Numbered from the stretch's first letter, positions 1 through 11,000 are shown. The stretch is 64,000 nucleotides of DNA from DATFJT01 sp965230755 (GCA_965230755.1 CBDDLT010000005.1:186001-250000), one strand, 5' to 3'. Notes: generated from the letters alone by a model not told the origin. Translations and numbers: made by a program.

Positions 1-1301
1 GTAATACAATTGGTTTACGAGAGTGGCCTTTTCTCTTTAAAGACCGATTACTACAATCCATCAATAAAAATATTAAGAATACCAATATCAAGGCAATTGC
101 TCAATCCCTTATTCTCGGTCATAAAAAGAACTTGAATAAGGCATTGAGAAAAAAATTCGTCGAAAATGGAGTAATGCATGTTTTGGCCATATCTGGTATG
201 CACATGGGAGTGTTAGCAGGGTTAATTCTTTTCTTACTTCGAAAGCTCCTTCCCTACAGAAAACAAAAGCCCTTAGTACTTTTGATAACAATTGGTTTGT
301 TATCAGCCTATTGTGCAATCACAGGATTTCCGGCGAGTGCGGTTAGAGCATTAGTGATGATATCTCTTTTTCTTATTGGAAAGACCATTATGGTTTCGCA
401 ATCCAGTTTTAACATCATATTCTTTACTGCACTTGTCATGCTTATCTATGACCCTAATCTGATGTTTGATATTGGCTTCCAATTGAGTTTTATGGCGGTA
501 CTATCTATCGTCTATTTCTATCCTATTCTAACTTCCTTCATGAGTTTCGAAAACGAGATTCTCAGGATCATTTGGTCCCTTGTTTCAGTTGGGGTTTCGG
601 CGCAAATAGGTACGTTTGGTATTAGCTTATATTACTTTGATACTTTCTCTCCATGGTTTTGGTTGCTTGGAATACCCGCTTCTATCCTTTCCTCTTTAGG
701 AATGGTACTTGGAATGTTAATGTTTTTTGCCGAGGTCATAAGTAGCATTGCGGCTTATTACTTTGGTGTTTTATTGGAAGGAATATTGCAGTTTTTTCTT
801 TATATTTTGGACATTGCTTATTCCCTTAGTTGGCATCATTTCGAAAATATTTTTTGGACTAATCTGAATTTGTGTTTGTATTACTCCGCCGCAATTAGCT
901 TGGCCTATTACTTTCATACCAGATCATTCCGAACCTTAGTTTTGAGCCTTACATTTATTTTGACAATCTCCATCGTTCAGCTCAATGATCGATTAAAGAA
1001 AAATACAGCAATTGAAATATGTGAATTAAATATTGATGCCAAAAAAGCATTTGAGATTCATTACAATAATACTGCGGTATTGATCAATCCGGATCTTTTA
1101 CCCACCTCGGAAATTTCTCTTTGTCTTAAGACCAGAAGAAAAAGAAATAGAATTAAAAGACATATAAATCTTCCTATGAATAAAGAAATCAGTGTCAATC
1201 AATTTTTGAGCTTTAGAAATAATAAAATATATCTGAGACCCAATACCAAGTTCAATTATATCAGGGGATATGAAGTAAGAAAAATAATGACCAACTCATA
1301 A
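1..1301 (+). CDS. comEC: ComEC/Rec2-family DNA uptake channel, 5' end cut by window
   Basis: This is the C-terminal part of a polytopic inner-membrane protein of the ComEC/Rec2 family, which forms the channel for single-stranded DNA entry in natural transformation. The frame is open from base 3, before the first ATG at 132, so the true start lies outside the window. The competence-domain signature is seen just after that ATG (VLAISGMHMGVLAG), followed by about ten hydrophobic segments. The C-terminal roughly 80 residues are soluble and basic. I see no metallo-beta-lactamase domain, which many Bacteroidota ComEC proteins also lack. A helix-hairpin-helix gene follows 18 bp downstream on the same strand, consistent with a DNA-uptake operon. 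Confidence 0.88.
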   Translation, partial: NTIGLREWPFLFKDRLLQSINKNIKNTNIKAIAQSLILGHKKNLNKALRKKFVENGVMHVLAISGMHMGVLAGLILFLLRKLLPYRKQKPLVLLITIGLLSAYCAITGFPASAVRALVMISLFLIGKTIMVSQSSFNIIFFTALVMLIYDPNLMFDIGFQLSFMAVLSIVYFYPILTSFMSFENEILRIIWSLVSVGVSAQIGTFGISLYYFDTFSPWFWLLGIPASILSSLGMVLGMLMFFAEVISSIAAYYFGVLLEGILQFFLYILDIAYSLSWHHFENIFWTNLNLCLYYSAAISLAYYFHTRSFRTLVLSLTFILTISIVQLNDRLKKNTAIEICELNIDAKKAFEIHYNNTAVLINPDLLPTSEISLCLKTRRKRNRIKRHINLPMNKEISVNQFLSFRNNKIYLRPNTKFNYIRGYEVRKIMTNS

Positions 1302-1319
1302 ACAGATCAAATCGTAATT

Positions 1320-2300
1320 ATGAAAACAGACCAAATTAAAAACACATTTCATCTAAGCAACCGTGAAAAAAAGACGATTCTGGCATTCTTGATTTTGATT
1401 TTCTCTATCAATATCATTGGGTTTTGGTTAGAGAAAGACCCTGAAGTCATAATGCTGAATTCGGAAAATGGAATTTCACTAGATTCTTTGAGTTTGCTTA
1501 CTCAAGACAAACCACATTCTTTGGCTCATATTAAGCACTCGGATCAATCAGTAAAAACGCAAAAAAGAAAGAGTAATAGTGCTCCTGTATCAGGAGTTCA
1601 GAAATTTCCACCTAAAAGAGAAACCAGCCACGAGAAACCATTGAAGCCTTTGGCAAAACCAGTAAATAATAAATCAACAGTAAAAAAGGAATTTTCGATA
1701 AGAGACTCATTCGACCCTAATTCTACCTCTTTGAATGACATGATAGATTTGGGTATTCCAAAATACATCGCTCAAAATATCTTCAATTATAGAGAGAGTG
1801 GCGGGCGATTCAAGTCCAGGAAAGACTTATTAAAAATGTATACCATCGATGAAAGGCAATACCAATTGCTTGAAAAACATATTAGTATCACATCACCAGA
1901 TAAGCTTAGGAGTAATTTAATCATAGATGTCAATAAAGCTGATCAAAAGGATTGGGAAAGCTTGAAAGGAATAGGTCCATTTTACGCCCAAAAAATACTA
2001 CGTTTTCGCAATAAGCTCGGTGGTTTCTATTCTATAAATCAAATCAAAGAAACTTGGGATTTGCCAGAAGAACTAATCGAAGAGAACATGGAATTCCTTC
2101 AAATAAAAGCAGAACCAAGAAAATTCGATCTTAAAGAAACCAACTTTAAAGAACTTATAGCTCATCCCTATATCAACAAAAGAGAAACCAAACTTCTGCT
2201 AAAACTTAGAGATATTACGGATAAAATCGACGAGCGAGTTTTCATCGATATCTTTGGAACAGATAAATGGAGTGTTATGAAAAACTATTTGGAATATTAG
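1320..2300 (+). CDS. Membrane-anchored helix-hairpin-helix (ComEA-like) protein
   Basis: This 326-residue protein has one N-terminal membrane segment (about residues 19-36), a polar basic linker to about residue 120, and then consecutive helix-hairpin-helix units. The clearest unit is around residues 200-260, with DVNKAD followed by LKGIGPFYAQKILRFR. A second unit lies before it (about 135-190) and a degenerate third at the C-terminus. HhH domains bind DNA without sequence specificity. In competence systems ComEA-type proteins hand DNA to ComEC, and the comEC gene ends 18 bp upstream. The role in DNA uptake is inferred from the domain and this neighbour. Bacteroidota also carry HhH proteins of unknown function with this layout. 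Confidence 0.8.
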   Translation: MKTDQIKNTFHLSNREKKTILAFLILIFSINIIGFWLEKDPEVIMLNSENGISLDSLSLLTQDKPHSLAHIKHSDQSVKTQKRKSNSAPVSGVQKFPPKRETSHEKPLKPLAKPVNNKSTVKKEFSIRDSFDPNSTSLNDMIDLGIPKYIAQNIFNYRESGGRFKSRKDLLKMYTIDERQYQLLEKHISITSPDKLRSNLIIDVNKADQKDWESLKGIGPFYAQKILRFRNKLGGFYSINQIKETWDLPEELIEENMEFLQIKAEPRKFDLKETNFKELIAHPYINKRETKLLLKLRDITDKIDERVFIDIFGTDKWSVMKNYLEY

Positions 2301-2302
2301 TA

Positions 2303-3280
2303 TTAAGAATTCAGCACATCGTCTACATCATAAGTTGAGCCAATAGTAATGCTGGTTCTCTGATGAAGTGATTCCGCCTTAAGGCTCAAAATAGGAATTC
2401 CGTCATCATTGATCGCCTTACCTCCTGCTTGCTCAATTAAAAATGAAAGTGGATTGCATTCATACATCAAGCGTAACTTTCCATTGGGATGACTATCCTT
2501 TAAACCAGGATAAATAAATACCCCTCCTCTGAGCAGAACCCTATGCACATCAGCAACCATAGATCCAACAAACCTCAAAGAATCATGGTTTTCTTTTCTT
2601 TTGTCAACATACCTTCTGATATGATCCGGAAACAAATGGTAATATCCCTGATTAATAGAATATCCTCCTCTTTCTGGAATCGTAATGTTCGGATGAGAAA
2701 GACAGAATTCTCCTATGGAAGGATACAACGTAAATCCGTTAACTCCTGCTCCTGTAGTATATACCATCATTGTCGAAGTACCATATAGTATATACCCCGA
2801 AGCAACCTGCTCTAATCCCTGCTGAAGAAAATCGTCAAGATCGCAAGGCTTATTTACATCCGATTTTCTCTTCAGAACGGAAAAAATTGTTCCAATAGAA
2901 ATATTGACATCAATATTGCTGGAACCATCCAAAGGATCAAAAATGACCAGATACTTTGACTTCTGCCCTCTTTTGCCTCGGAATGCTACAAAATCGTCTT
3001 CCTCTTCAGAAGCAAATCCACAACATTCTTCACATCCTTGAAGAATTCTCTTGAACCAATCATTGGCATATACATCCAGTTTTTGCTGATCCTCTCCGCT
3101 GTGATTAGAGCTGTGATTGGTTCCCAAGATTCCTACCAATCCAGCACGATTCACAACCCTCGCTACAATTTTAGATGCAATGGAAATGTCTCTTAGAACA
3201 GCCGACAACTCTCCGGTGGCATCAGTGTGCTCTTTTTGCTTATCTTGAATGAACTCCCCAAGAGTCGTCAATACGGGCAT
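2303..3280 (-). CDS. fbp: Fructose-1,6-bisphosphatase class I
   Basis: The 325-residue product has the size and motifs of class I fructose-1,6-bisphosphatase, the cytosolic gluconeogenic enzyme that hydrolyses fructose 1,6-bisphosphate to fructose 6-phosphate. The metal and phosphate-binding signature FDPLDGSSNIDVNISIGTIF is near residues 115-135. The C-terminal region contains the substrate-site stretch KLRLMYECNPLSFLIEQAGG. The ATG start gives the conserved N-terminus (TLGEFI). It converges with the HhH gene, leaving 2 bp between the stop codons. pfkA, which catalyses the opposing reaction, lies at the other end of the window. Confidence 0.96.
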   Translation of the reverse strand: MPVLTTLGEFIQDKQKEHTDATGELSAVLRDISIASKIVARVVNRAGLVGILGTNHSSNHSGEDQQKLDVYANDWFKRILQGCEECCGFASEEEDDFVAFRGKRGQKSKYLVIFDPLDGSSNIDVNISIGTIFSVLKRKSDVNKPCDLDDFLQQGLEQVASGYILYGTSTMMVYTTGAGVNGFTLYPSIGEFCLSHPNITIPERGGYSINQGYYHLFPDHIRRYVDKRKENHDSLRFVGSMVADVHRVLLRGGVFIYPGLKDSHPNGKLRLMYECNPLSFLIEQAGGKAINDDGIPILSLKAESLHQRTSITIGSTYDVDDVLNS

Positions 3281-3381
3281 ATTATATTGTTTTAATTTGA
3301 GATAAAGATAGTATCATTGCAGGAACTCTAAAAATTGCATCCAACTAAATCAAAAAACTCCTGTTATAAAAAAAAAGTCTT

Positions 3382-5178
3382 TTGAAACAGCTAGCATATC
3401 TCAATAAATATTTGTGGAAGTACAAGTGGTATTTGCTTGGAGGTATTGTCTTTTTAATAGGGTCTAATTATCTTAAAACCCTTCAACCCGTCATAGTCCG
3501 GTGGGCCTTTGATTTTACTAGTGAACTCCTAGATCGTTATAGCTCTGTAGACGCTGAAGGTTTTGATATCTGGGGCATCGAAAGTAGAAAACTGATGCAA
3601 TATGCCATCTATATCATAGGATTGACCATAGCTGGAGGAATTCTACTTTTCCTTACGAGACAAACCATGATAGTCATGTCACGGCTAATAGAAAGAGATC
3701 TCAGAAATGAGCTATATCAGCACTATAATATACTGGATCAGAAGTTTTACAAAAGCAATAATACCGGTGATCTGATGTCGAGAATTACCGAGGATGTGGC
3801 AAAAGTTAGAATGTATCTGGGGCCTGGAATCATGTATACTGTTAATCTGGTTTCTGTATTTATACTGGTAATATACTCCATGTTGTCCGTTAGTGTCGAA
3901 TTAACGCTATATGTACTAACGCCTCTTCCGCTTTTGAGTATCTCCATCTACTATGTCTCCAACTTGATTAATAAGCACAGCGCGAAAATTCAAAAACAAC
4001 TGAGTTACCTGACCACTTTAAGCCAAGAAATCTACAGTGGAATTAGGGTGATCAAATCCTTTAATCAGGAAAAATCTATGTTTGGTTATTTTGACGAAGA
4101 AACCGAAAGCTATAAGTCAAAGAATCTTACTTTGGCCCGTATTCGAGCCATGTTCTTCCCCTTGATGATTCTGCTTATTGGAACCAGCACAATTATATGT
4201 ATCTACAAGGGAGGACTTCTGGTACAACAGGGAGTTATAACGACTGGAAACATTGCCGAGTTCATCATATATGTCAACATGCTTAGTTGGCCAATGACCG
4301 CTATCGGATGGATTGCCTCCTTAGTGCAAGAAGCAGCAGCCTCACAGGAGAGAATAAATCAGTTTCTGAAAACAGAACCTGATACCTATATCGAAGAAGA
4401 AAACAAAACCATCCCGGATATAAAGGGTAAAATAGAATTTAGAAATGTCAGTTTTACTTATCCGGAAACAGGTATTAAGGCTTTGGACGAGATGAATTTT
4501 ACGATTAATGAAGGAGATCGTGTTTTAATTCTCGGAAGAACTGGCTCAGGTAAGTCCACCATTTTTGATCTAATTATGGGCATTTATCCTCAAACGAATG
4601 GGGAGATTCTAATCGATAATATGCCTTTGGAATCCTATAATTTGGGAATGATTAGAAAACAAATTGCCTTCGTTCCACAAGATGTATTTCTATTCTCGAA
4701 TACAATTAAAGAAAATATTGCATTTGGCCTGAAATCCGTTCCCGACCAAGCCGTTATTTCTGAATTCGCCACGCTCAGTGCGATTGACAAAGAAATACAG
4801 CTTTTTAAGGAGGGCTATGACACCTTAGTTGGTGAGAGAGGCGTGACCTTAAGTGGAGGGCAAAAACAGAGGATTTCACTCGCAAGATCTCTAATCACTG
4901 ATCCGCAAGTTGTTATTCTGGATGACACTTTTTCCGCAATAGATGCTCATGCAGAAGCTACTATTATTCAACATATAGATGAGAAGCTAAGGAACCGAAC
5001 TTGCATCATTTCCGCGCATCGCGTATACCCTCATCTGAGATTTGATCAAATTTTCGTTCTAGAGGATGGAAAAATAACAGAAAGAGGTAATCACTCGGAA
5101 CTTTCGGTTGCCGGAGGGTACTATCAGGAAATATATGAAAAACAGCGCAGGGAAGAGCTAAACGCTGATAGAGTATAA
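3382..5178 (+). CDS. ABC exporter half-transporter with degenerate Walker B (LDD)
   Basis: This 598-residue ABC exporter half has an N-terminal six-helix membrane domain (about 1-320) and a C-terminal ATPase. The Walker A (GRTGSGKST), signature (LSGGQKQR) and switch histidine (SAHR) are intact. The residue after Walker B is Asp instead of the catalytic Glu (VVILDDTFSAID). In characterised heterodimeric exporters (TM287/288, BmrCD, MdlAB) this substitution marks the half with the degenerate ATP site. The start is TTG; an in-frame stop 15 bp upstream leaves no other choice. A partner with canonical LDE is encoded at 20135-21913. Substrate unknown. Confidence 0.9.
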   Translation: MKQLAYLNKYLWKYKWYLLGGIVFLIGSNYLKTLQPVIVRWAFDFTSELLDRYSSVDAEGFDIWGIESRKLMQYAIYIIGLTIAGGILLFLTRQTMIVMSRLIERDLRNELYQHYNILDQKFYKSNNTGDLMSRITEDVAKVRMYLGPGIMYTVNLVSVFILVIYSMLSVSVELTLYVLTPLPLLSISIYYVSNLINKHSAKIQKQLSYLTTLSQEIYSGIRVIKSFNQEKSMFGYFDEETESYKSKNLTLARIRAMFFPLMILLIGTSTIICIYKGGLLVQQGVITTGNIAEFIIYVNMLSWPMTAIGWIASLVQEAAASQERINQFLKTEPDTYIEEENKTIPDIKGKIEFRNVSFTYPETGIKALDEMNFTINEGDRVLILGRTGSGKSTIFDLIMGIYPQTNGEILIDNMPLESYNLGMIRKQIAFVPQDVFLFSNTIKENIAFGLKSVPDQAVISEFATLSAIDKEIQLFKEGYDTLVGERGVTLSGGQKQRISLARSLITDPQVVILDDTFSAIDAHAEATIIQHIDEKLRNRTCIISAHRVYPHLRFDQIFVLEDGKITERGNHSELSVAGGYYQEIYEKQRREELNADRV

Positions 5179-5179
5179 A

Positions 5180-5203
5180 AAAATACCTGTTTATCAGTAT
5201 TTT
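5180..5203 (+). terminator. Weak hairpin after ABC exporter gene
   Basis: A 7-bp inverted repeat (AAAATAC / GTATTTT) with a 10-nt loop lies directly after the stop codon at 5178 and ends in a short T run. The stem is AT-rich, so termination strength is doubtful. Confidence 0.35.
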
Positions 5204-5243
5204 GAGTTAAATTTGTTGAAATAGTTGATTTAAAAGGTGAATT

Positions 5244-5601
5244 GTGGAAAATAATAGAGGTAACAATGTGAGGGGTATTTTCAAAGAAAGTCAATGCGGG
5301 AAAACGCAGGACGTATTTTTTTGATGTACGAGAAACGAAGGGAGGAGATTACTACATTACGCTTACAGAGAGTACCAAAAAATTCAATGCTGATGGCTAT
5401 GACCGCCACAAAATCTTTCTCTATAAAGAGGATTTCAACAGATTCATCAAAGGTTTAGAAGAAACTATATCCCACATAAAAACAGAGCTCCTTCCGGAGT
5501 ATGATTATGAAGAGTATGATCGCCTTCATGAAGAATACGAAAATGAAAGGAAAGCTTCTGAAAATGATGGAGATTCTGAAGGAGAAGATATTTCCTGGTA
5601 G
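5244..5601 (+). CDS. PUR-family (DUF3276) DNA/RNA-binding protein, frame interrupted near the N-terminus
   Basis: From 5281 to the TAG at 5599-5601 an open frame of 106 codons encodes a PUR-alpha-like domain of the Bacteroidota DUF3276 family: KKVNAGKRRTYFFDVRET, then GGDYYITLTES, then HKIFLYKEDFNRFIKGLEET, and an acidic tail. The frame has no ATG, GTG or TTG and meets TGA at 5269-5271. The expected N-terminus (VENNRGNNVR) is encoded in another frame, from GTG at 5244 behind an AAAAGG-type ribosome-binding site. Removing one G from the GGGG run at 5272-5275 joins the two parts into VRVFSKKV. This is either a sequencing or assembly indel or a real inactivating mutation. Such proteins bind single-stranded nucleic acid; the cellular role is not established. 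Confidence 0.75.
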
Positions 5602-5686
5602 AGTTTCTACTAATTAATCTACACTTTTTATACCCAATCTTTTTTGTGTATCTACTTTATCCAAAATGAATCGGGCATAAACTAAA

Positions 5687-5712
5687 ACTGCCTTCTGATA
5701 TCAGAAGGCAGT
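5687..5712 (-). terminator. Perfect 26-bp palindromic terminator
   Basis: A perfect 26-bp palindrome (half site ACTGCCTTCTGAT) lies between the converging genes that end at 5601 and 5749. Read on the minus strand it is followed by TTTTAG, fitting a terminator for the surface-protein gene whose stop codon is 36 bp before it. Confidence 0.7.
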
Positions 5713-5748
5713 AAAGTCAAATTAATAAGACTGGGTTATAAAATAGTC

Positions 5749-7818
5749 TTATAATTTAATTATTCTTTTTACTAACTGTTCATTTTTGGTGTTAGTAATT
5801 TTAACCAGATAAGTTCCTGAACTAAAAGTATTCATAGGAATCTCATCAGATAATTTCATAGTATTGAATACTTCTTTCTGATAAATAACTTGTCCGAGAT
5901 TATTGAACAACTCAAGTGTTAGATCTTGTCTTTCTAATAACTCTAATTTTAAGTTAAGTCTGTTCTCAACAGGATTTGGATAACTTACAAAGTTCTTTAC
6001 TCCCTGTATCTCATTATTGCTTTCTACTAAATCAATATCGAAACACTCCACAATCTCACATCCTCCATTATCCGTAACACTAACACAACAGTTGCCTGCT
6101 TCCAAATTCTCGACTATTGCTGTAGTTTCAGACGTACAAGACCACGCATAGGTCCAAGGCTCAACACCTCCGTTGGCGATACAAGTAGCTGTACCGTTAC
6201 CAGAACCGTCGTCTCCTGTAGTAGATACACCAGCTGTCAAAGCCACTGCAGGCTCCATAATTTCAATGGATAAGAACTCAGAACAGTTATTAGCATCTTC
6301 AACACTAATTGAATACATACCTGGTTCTAATTCCGTGATATCTTCTGTTTCTGCCTCGAATCCGTTAGGCCCTATCCAACTATAGGTAAAAGGCATTTGG
6401 CCACCATCAATACTTAAATCAATAGAACCGTCATTATCTCCTTTACACACTACATCTGTTTCTTCAAAGCTAAGAGTGAATGAAGCTACCTCTTCGATCG
6501 AAATATTTGTAAAAGTCTTTTCACAAGAAAGATCATCCGTAACTGTCACCGAAAGCGTAATAGGTGCATTATCAATAACAATAGGAGAACCCATCATACC
6601 ATTGCTCCATTCAATACTATAAGGAGCGTCTCCTCCAGTTGGCGTCAAACTAACTGTAACATCACCAGTTTCGCAATCTCCTTGCTGATCGATAGTAGCT
6701 AGAATTTCATCGTTTTGCGTGACTTCTATATCTTCCAAGATCAATTCTTCATTATTGCTATCTGTTATCGTTACGGTATACAAGCCAGCAGGAATACCTA
6801 TTCTATCCTCAGTAACTGGTCCGTCTTCCCACTCAAAGAAATACGGTGGAACACCCGATCGAACATCCAAATCTATAGATCCGGTAGATTCTCCAAAACA
6901 ATCAATATTGGTGGTATTAATATCGGCAACAGGTCTACACTCTACGTTAACTGCGCCGTTTCTAAGAATTCCATATTCCGTATAAACCGTTAAGTCTATA
7001 ATGGCATTGAAATCTCCTTCCTCCAAAACCAAATCGGCACTGGAACCACAATTCATTAAATTGTCGAAATTAAAACGCAAGAACATGGTTCTATCCAGCA
7101 CATCCGTAGGTATAAGATCGGACTCTTCCCACAATACGGTGATCAATCCATTGTTTTCATTAACATTCAATCCGGAACTGAAGTGCGGATTATCAAATCC
7201 TGTATAAGTCAACTTAGTTTGATCATAAGTAACTCTAAAAAAGATAGCTATTAAACCCTCTAAGTCCTCCACATATACGGGAACATCAACAGAACTCACC
7301 TCGCCAATATCTACTTGATCTACTTCAATAATTCCACGAGTACATTCAGTTCTGACTTCACCATCAAAATAATTGGTGGCTGACATAACTACATTTCCGT
7401 CGTCATCCACGACGAAGGTTTCTTTATCTTCAATATTTCCTTCAAAGACAATAGCATCGTTGGATCTACATCCGTCTTTAATTCTAAATTTCAAATCGAC
7501 AAACTCAACACGAAAATCTGTTAAACCCATCAAAGTGCCATCAGACCAAGTAACTCCTATCTGTCCATTGGCTAGATCAGTGGTGTCCAAATTCAATGCA
7601 GGATCGAATAAATTTTCGAATCCTTCATAAACTAACTTATTCGTATTAAAGGTGATCGGAAAAGAAAATGATGTTACATCTCGAGCTCGTGTGGCGAATA
7701 AAGTTACAGAAACTACATCACCTATGTCACCTGCTCCATCTTCGACTCTCATCTCAACTTGAGAAAAAACATCCAAGGAGAGTACTATAAATAATAATCC
7801 TATTACAATTCTATTCAT
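5749..7818 (-). CDS. Secreted T9SS cargo protein with two cohesin-like domains and SprB-type repeats
   Basis: This 689-residue protein has a signal peptide (about 1-19). Two cohesin-like beta-sandwich domains follow (about 20-155 and 160-290); each holds the pattern of a short strand, an F-x-V/I-T-Y/F strand and an L-x-Y-x-G-F-x-N/D segment. SprB-type repeats come next (about 300-600), for example CFGESTGSIDLDVRSGVPPY and CKGDNDGSIDLSIDGGQMPF. A type A T9SS C-terminal sorting domain (about 610-689) starts with YPNPVENRLNL and ends in GTYLVKI...KRIIKL. It should be exported by Sec and then T9SS and attached at the cell surface. It lies downstream of, and on the same strand as, the 1781-residue surface protein, separated by a terminator. 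Ligand unknown. Confidence 0.85.
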   Translation of the reverse strand: MNRIVIGLLFIVLSLDVFSQVEMRVEDGAGDIGDVVSVTLFATRARDVTSFSFPITFNTNKLVYEGFENLFDPALNLDTTDLANGQIGVTWSDGTLMGLTDFRVEFVDLKFRIKDGCRSNDAIVFEGNIEDKETFVVDDDGNVVMSATNYFDGEVRTECTRGIIEVDQVDIGEVSSVDVPVYVEDLEGLIAIFFRVTYDQTKLTYTGFDNPHFSSGLNVNENNGLITVLWEESDLIPTDVLDRTMFLRFNFDNLMNCGSSADLVLEEGDFNAIIDLTVYTEYGILRNGAVNVECRPVADINTTNIDCFGESTGSIDLDVRSGVPPYFFEWEDGPVTEDRIGIPAGLYTVTITDSNNEELILEDIEVTQNDEILATIDQQGDCETGDVTVSLTPTGGDAPYSIEWSNGMMGSPIVIDNAPITLSVTVTDDLSCEKTFTNISIEEVASFTLSFEETDVVCKGDNDGSIDLSIDGGQMPFTYSWIGPNGFEAETEDITELEPGMYSISVEDANNCSEFLSIEIMEPAVALTAGVSTTGDDGSGNGTATCIANGGVEPWTYAWSCTSETTAIVENLEAGNCCVSVTDNGGCEIVECFDIDLVESNNEIQGVKNFVSYPNPVENRLNLKLELLERQDLTLELFNNLGQVIYQKEVFNTMKLSDEIPMNTFSSGTYLVKITNTKNEQLVKRIIKL

Positions 7819-7925
7819 TGGGAATGATTTTAATTTACAACGCCTGAAACCCTTATAGCGATGTCTATGAATTAAAAATATTTACAATTCTTTCGATATA
7901 TTTCAAGGCACAAATTTAGTAAAAA

Positions 7926-7980
7926 ATGCCGTTTCGGAATGTCAATTCCTTTAAATGTACTTCGACTCCGAAAACGGCAT
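7926..7980 (-). terminator. Terminator between the two large surface-protein genes
   Basis: Arms ATGCCGTTTCGGA (7926-7938) and TCCGAAAACGGCAT (7967-7980) pair with one bulge. On the minus strand the hairpin is followed by TTTTTT, directly after the stop codon at 8019. It should separate transcription of the upstream 1781-codon gene from the 689-codon gene. Confidence 0.7.
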
Positions 7981-8018
7981 ATGGGACAAACAAACTTAAT
8001 GCTATTCTTAATTTATAT

Positions 8019-11000
8019 CTATTTGATTACCATCATTCTTTTTGATTCTATGTAAGACCCTGATCTAAACTGATAGATTAATACCCCATCAGCTCCCAGA
8101 TCTCCTGAGTCTATAACTATACTATTCTTTCCTTTTTTGAAATAGTCCACTCTTTCCCAAAGCTTTTTACCTGCTAAGTCGAATATCTCAATGCTGGCAA
8201 CATCATCCTTGGGCATTACAAACCCAATACTTGTTCTATCACTTAAAGGATTTGGAATATTCTGCAAGAGAACATACTTCTCTGATTGATGAACACCTTC
8301 AAACTCCAATCCTAGACTGCTTCTGTTGCCATGGTCGTAATACACTTCATTGACTAATCCTTGTCTTAATTGAATAATTTCAGATAGTGTGCTTTTCTCA
8401 GCACCAATTATTTCAAATTCCAACTGGAATTGATCTTCTCCTGATAACTCTTCGCTCATCCAAGCAACTTGAATGCTTGTGTTACTGCCATTTTGCTCAA
8501 TTCGTATCTCATTGTCATTGGCAGTTCCACCAATATATTTCACATCGCCGGCTTTTATTCCAATAACATCTAAACCAAACTGCATACCTTGTAAAACTTC
8601 ATCGCTTTGGAAGTCCAGTACAAAAGAACCAGCGTTACCAGGATATAATTCTTGATCATCAACCGAAAGCAATACTTCTCCTCTTTCCGTTCCTTCCTGA
8701 ATGAATGCACTTCGATCCACATCTCCCTTTTTCACCGCTATGAAATCCACATCTGAAACATCTCTGTTCAATTGAATTCGGGCATAATTCGGATAGGTTT
8801 CGATCCAAGGATTGTATTGATCCGGAAATACATAGTCTTGAGGAATAAAAGTCCAATTAATACCTCCAGAGAACTCAGAGATGATTCGAAGTATCATCTG
8901 TCTCATTTCTATGATATCAATGGTTGAAATTTTACCATCTTCATTGACATCAGCGGCAATCATTTGATACGGACTATCTAATGAGTCCAACTTTAGAATA
9001 TGGCTCCTCACCAAAATCATATCCAATACAGAGACACCCTCGTCTTGACGTCCACCCCTGTTCATTCGAATCTCATACATATTACCAATAGAAAGCGAGT
9101 CAATCTCGTAATGACCAAACATATCTTCGGCGTACATATTATTGTTAACATAAACCTCTAAATCGTCCACCATGGAGCCATTTTCGGTCTTGACATCACC
9201 TTGAATTGAGGCTAGAGTTGGATGATTCGATCCGCCATCACAATAATCATCATTATCCTGTAAGACAAGATTGGTCTGACAATAAGCTACATTACCATCT
9301 GCATCCTCTACTATGAAGTTGACCGTTTGAATCGGAGAGTCTTCCAAATCATTGCAATCAAACGTCAGGCATTCTTCTCTGTTTCCTACAGGATTGAGTT
9401 GCTCATCCAAGCGCTGAATATAGAATTGAAGATTCTGAGTAAACGTACAGTTGTCCGTAGATCCCCTATCAAATACTTCCGCACAAATCTGCGCAATACC
9501 GGTAGATTTTAAGTTGATCGCGTAACCATTCCCACATACTGCCAGTGGATTCTTTCTATCTCTTACTGTAATACTAACTGTCTTCTCAATACTATTACCA
9601 CATGCATCAGTAGCAGTAAAAGTCACCATAGTTTCACCCTTAGGATAATATCCACTCGCGTTGGCATTTTGCGTAATGGCAAAAGGTGAATTATTTCGAA
9701 CGGTAACTTGAGTGCAGTCATCAAAGGCAATCGCCTCTATGGAAACATAGGCTTCACATGCAGGAACATTGGTAGTGATATCTACGACCGCATTGAAAAC
9801 TTCCAACTCAGGAGCTTCATCATCTCTAATCCAAATGGTCTGGACATAACTCGTATCTAAATCTGAACACCAATCAACGATATTCCAAGTCCTGCGCACT
9901 TTATAACTTCCAGGTCCACATACTTGGTAAGTTCTATCTGTCATATTGATTCCCAGATGCTCACAGTCCTCATCACTAATCCTTGGCCTGTCGTAGAATA
10001 ATGACCCATTATTATAGTGGATGAGATCACCTGGTGCAGTACTTATCGCACCTTGAGAACATGGAATAGTCAGATCTGATGGCCATTCTATAGTAATATC
10101 GGTAGAGTCCACCACTGTAATGATCTGATCGCACTCATCTGTATAAGTAATGTCGTCTGCCGTGCCAGGAATTCCATCTGCACCTGCAACTGTTTTTTCA
10201 ACTCTCCATGTCCTTGTAATCACCTGTGCTGGACATGATGCATGGCTGGAAGCATCAACAAAATCTACGTTCAAATTTTGACATCTACCATCCACGTCCG
10301 GCAATCCGCCTGTATTTTCCGGATCTTCAATGTCCACTAAACAGCTGACCGTAACGTCCGGAGGACAAATAATAATCGGTGGTGCTTTATCTTCCACGTA
10401 CACATTAGCCCAACAAGTGTTCGAATTGCCATAAATGTCCGTCACTCTTAAGTGGACCTTATTTATTCCAAGATCTCGACATCTAAATGTAACGCAATCT
10501 CTATATCTGCTATCATCCTCTCCATCTTTCTTGATTTCGTATCTATCAATTGCGCAGTTATCCGTAGAATTATCGTCGAATGTAGTGTAACATATTTCTG
10601 CAAAGCCACTATTGGTCAAAGTCACATTGGTATTTTGATCACATACTGCGCTCGGCGCTATTGGATCAAAGACTTCAATCATGTAGGAGCAGGTATCACT
10701 ATTTCCACAAGCATCGAATGCTTCAAAAAAGACACGATACTTACCGGGCCCAACTCTACTGCGGGTTATGATATTATCGTTCTCATCGTAGACTGTTCTG
10801 TTATAAGTAGGATTAGGATCACAATTATCTGAAATATCAGGAACAGTGTTCGGAATTCTAATCTCGCAGTTCCTGCTGTTATGACTTAGTTGAAGTACCT
10901 GATCATCTGGACATATGATTGTTGGATTAATAGTGTCAACGACTTTAATAGTTTGAACATACTCAAAAACCGTATCCGTATCGCACCAATCATAAATCTT

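Noticed and set aside
10452..10832. 126-codon plus-strand frame inside the 1781-codon gene
   Set aside because: It is antisense to repeated Cys/Asp-rich coding sequence and its Ile/Ser-rich product resembles a complement-strand shadow.
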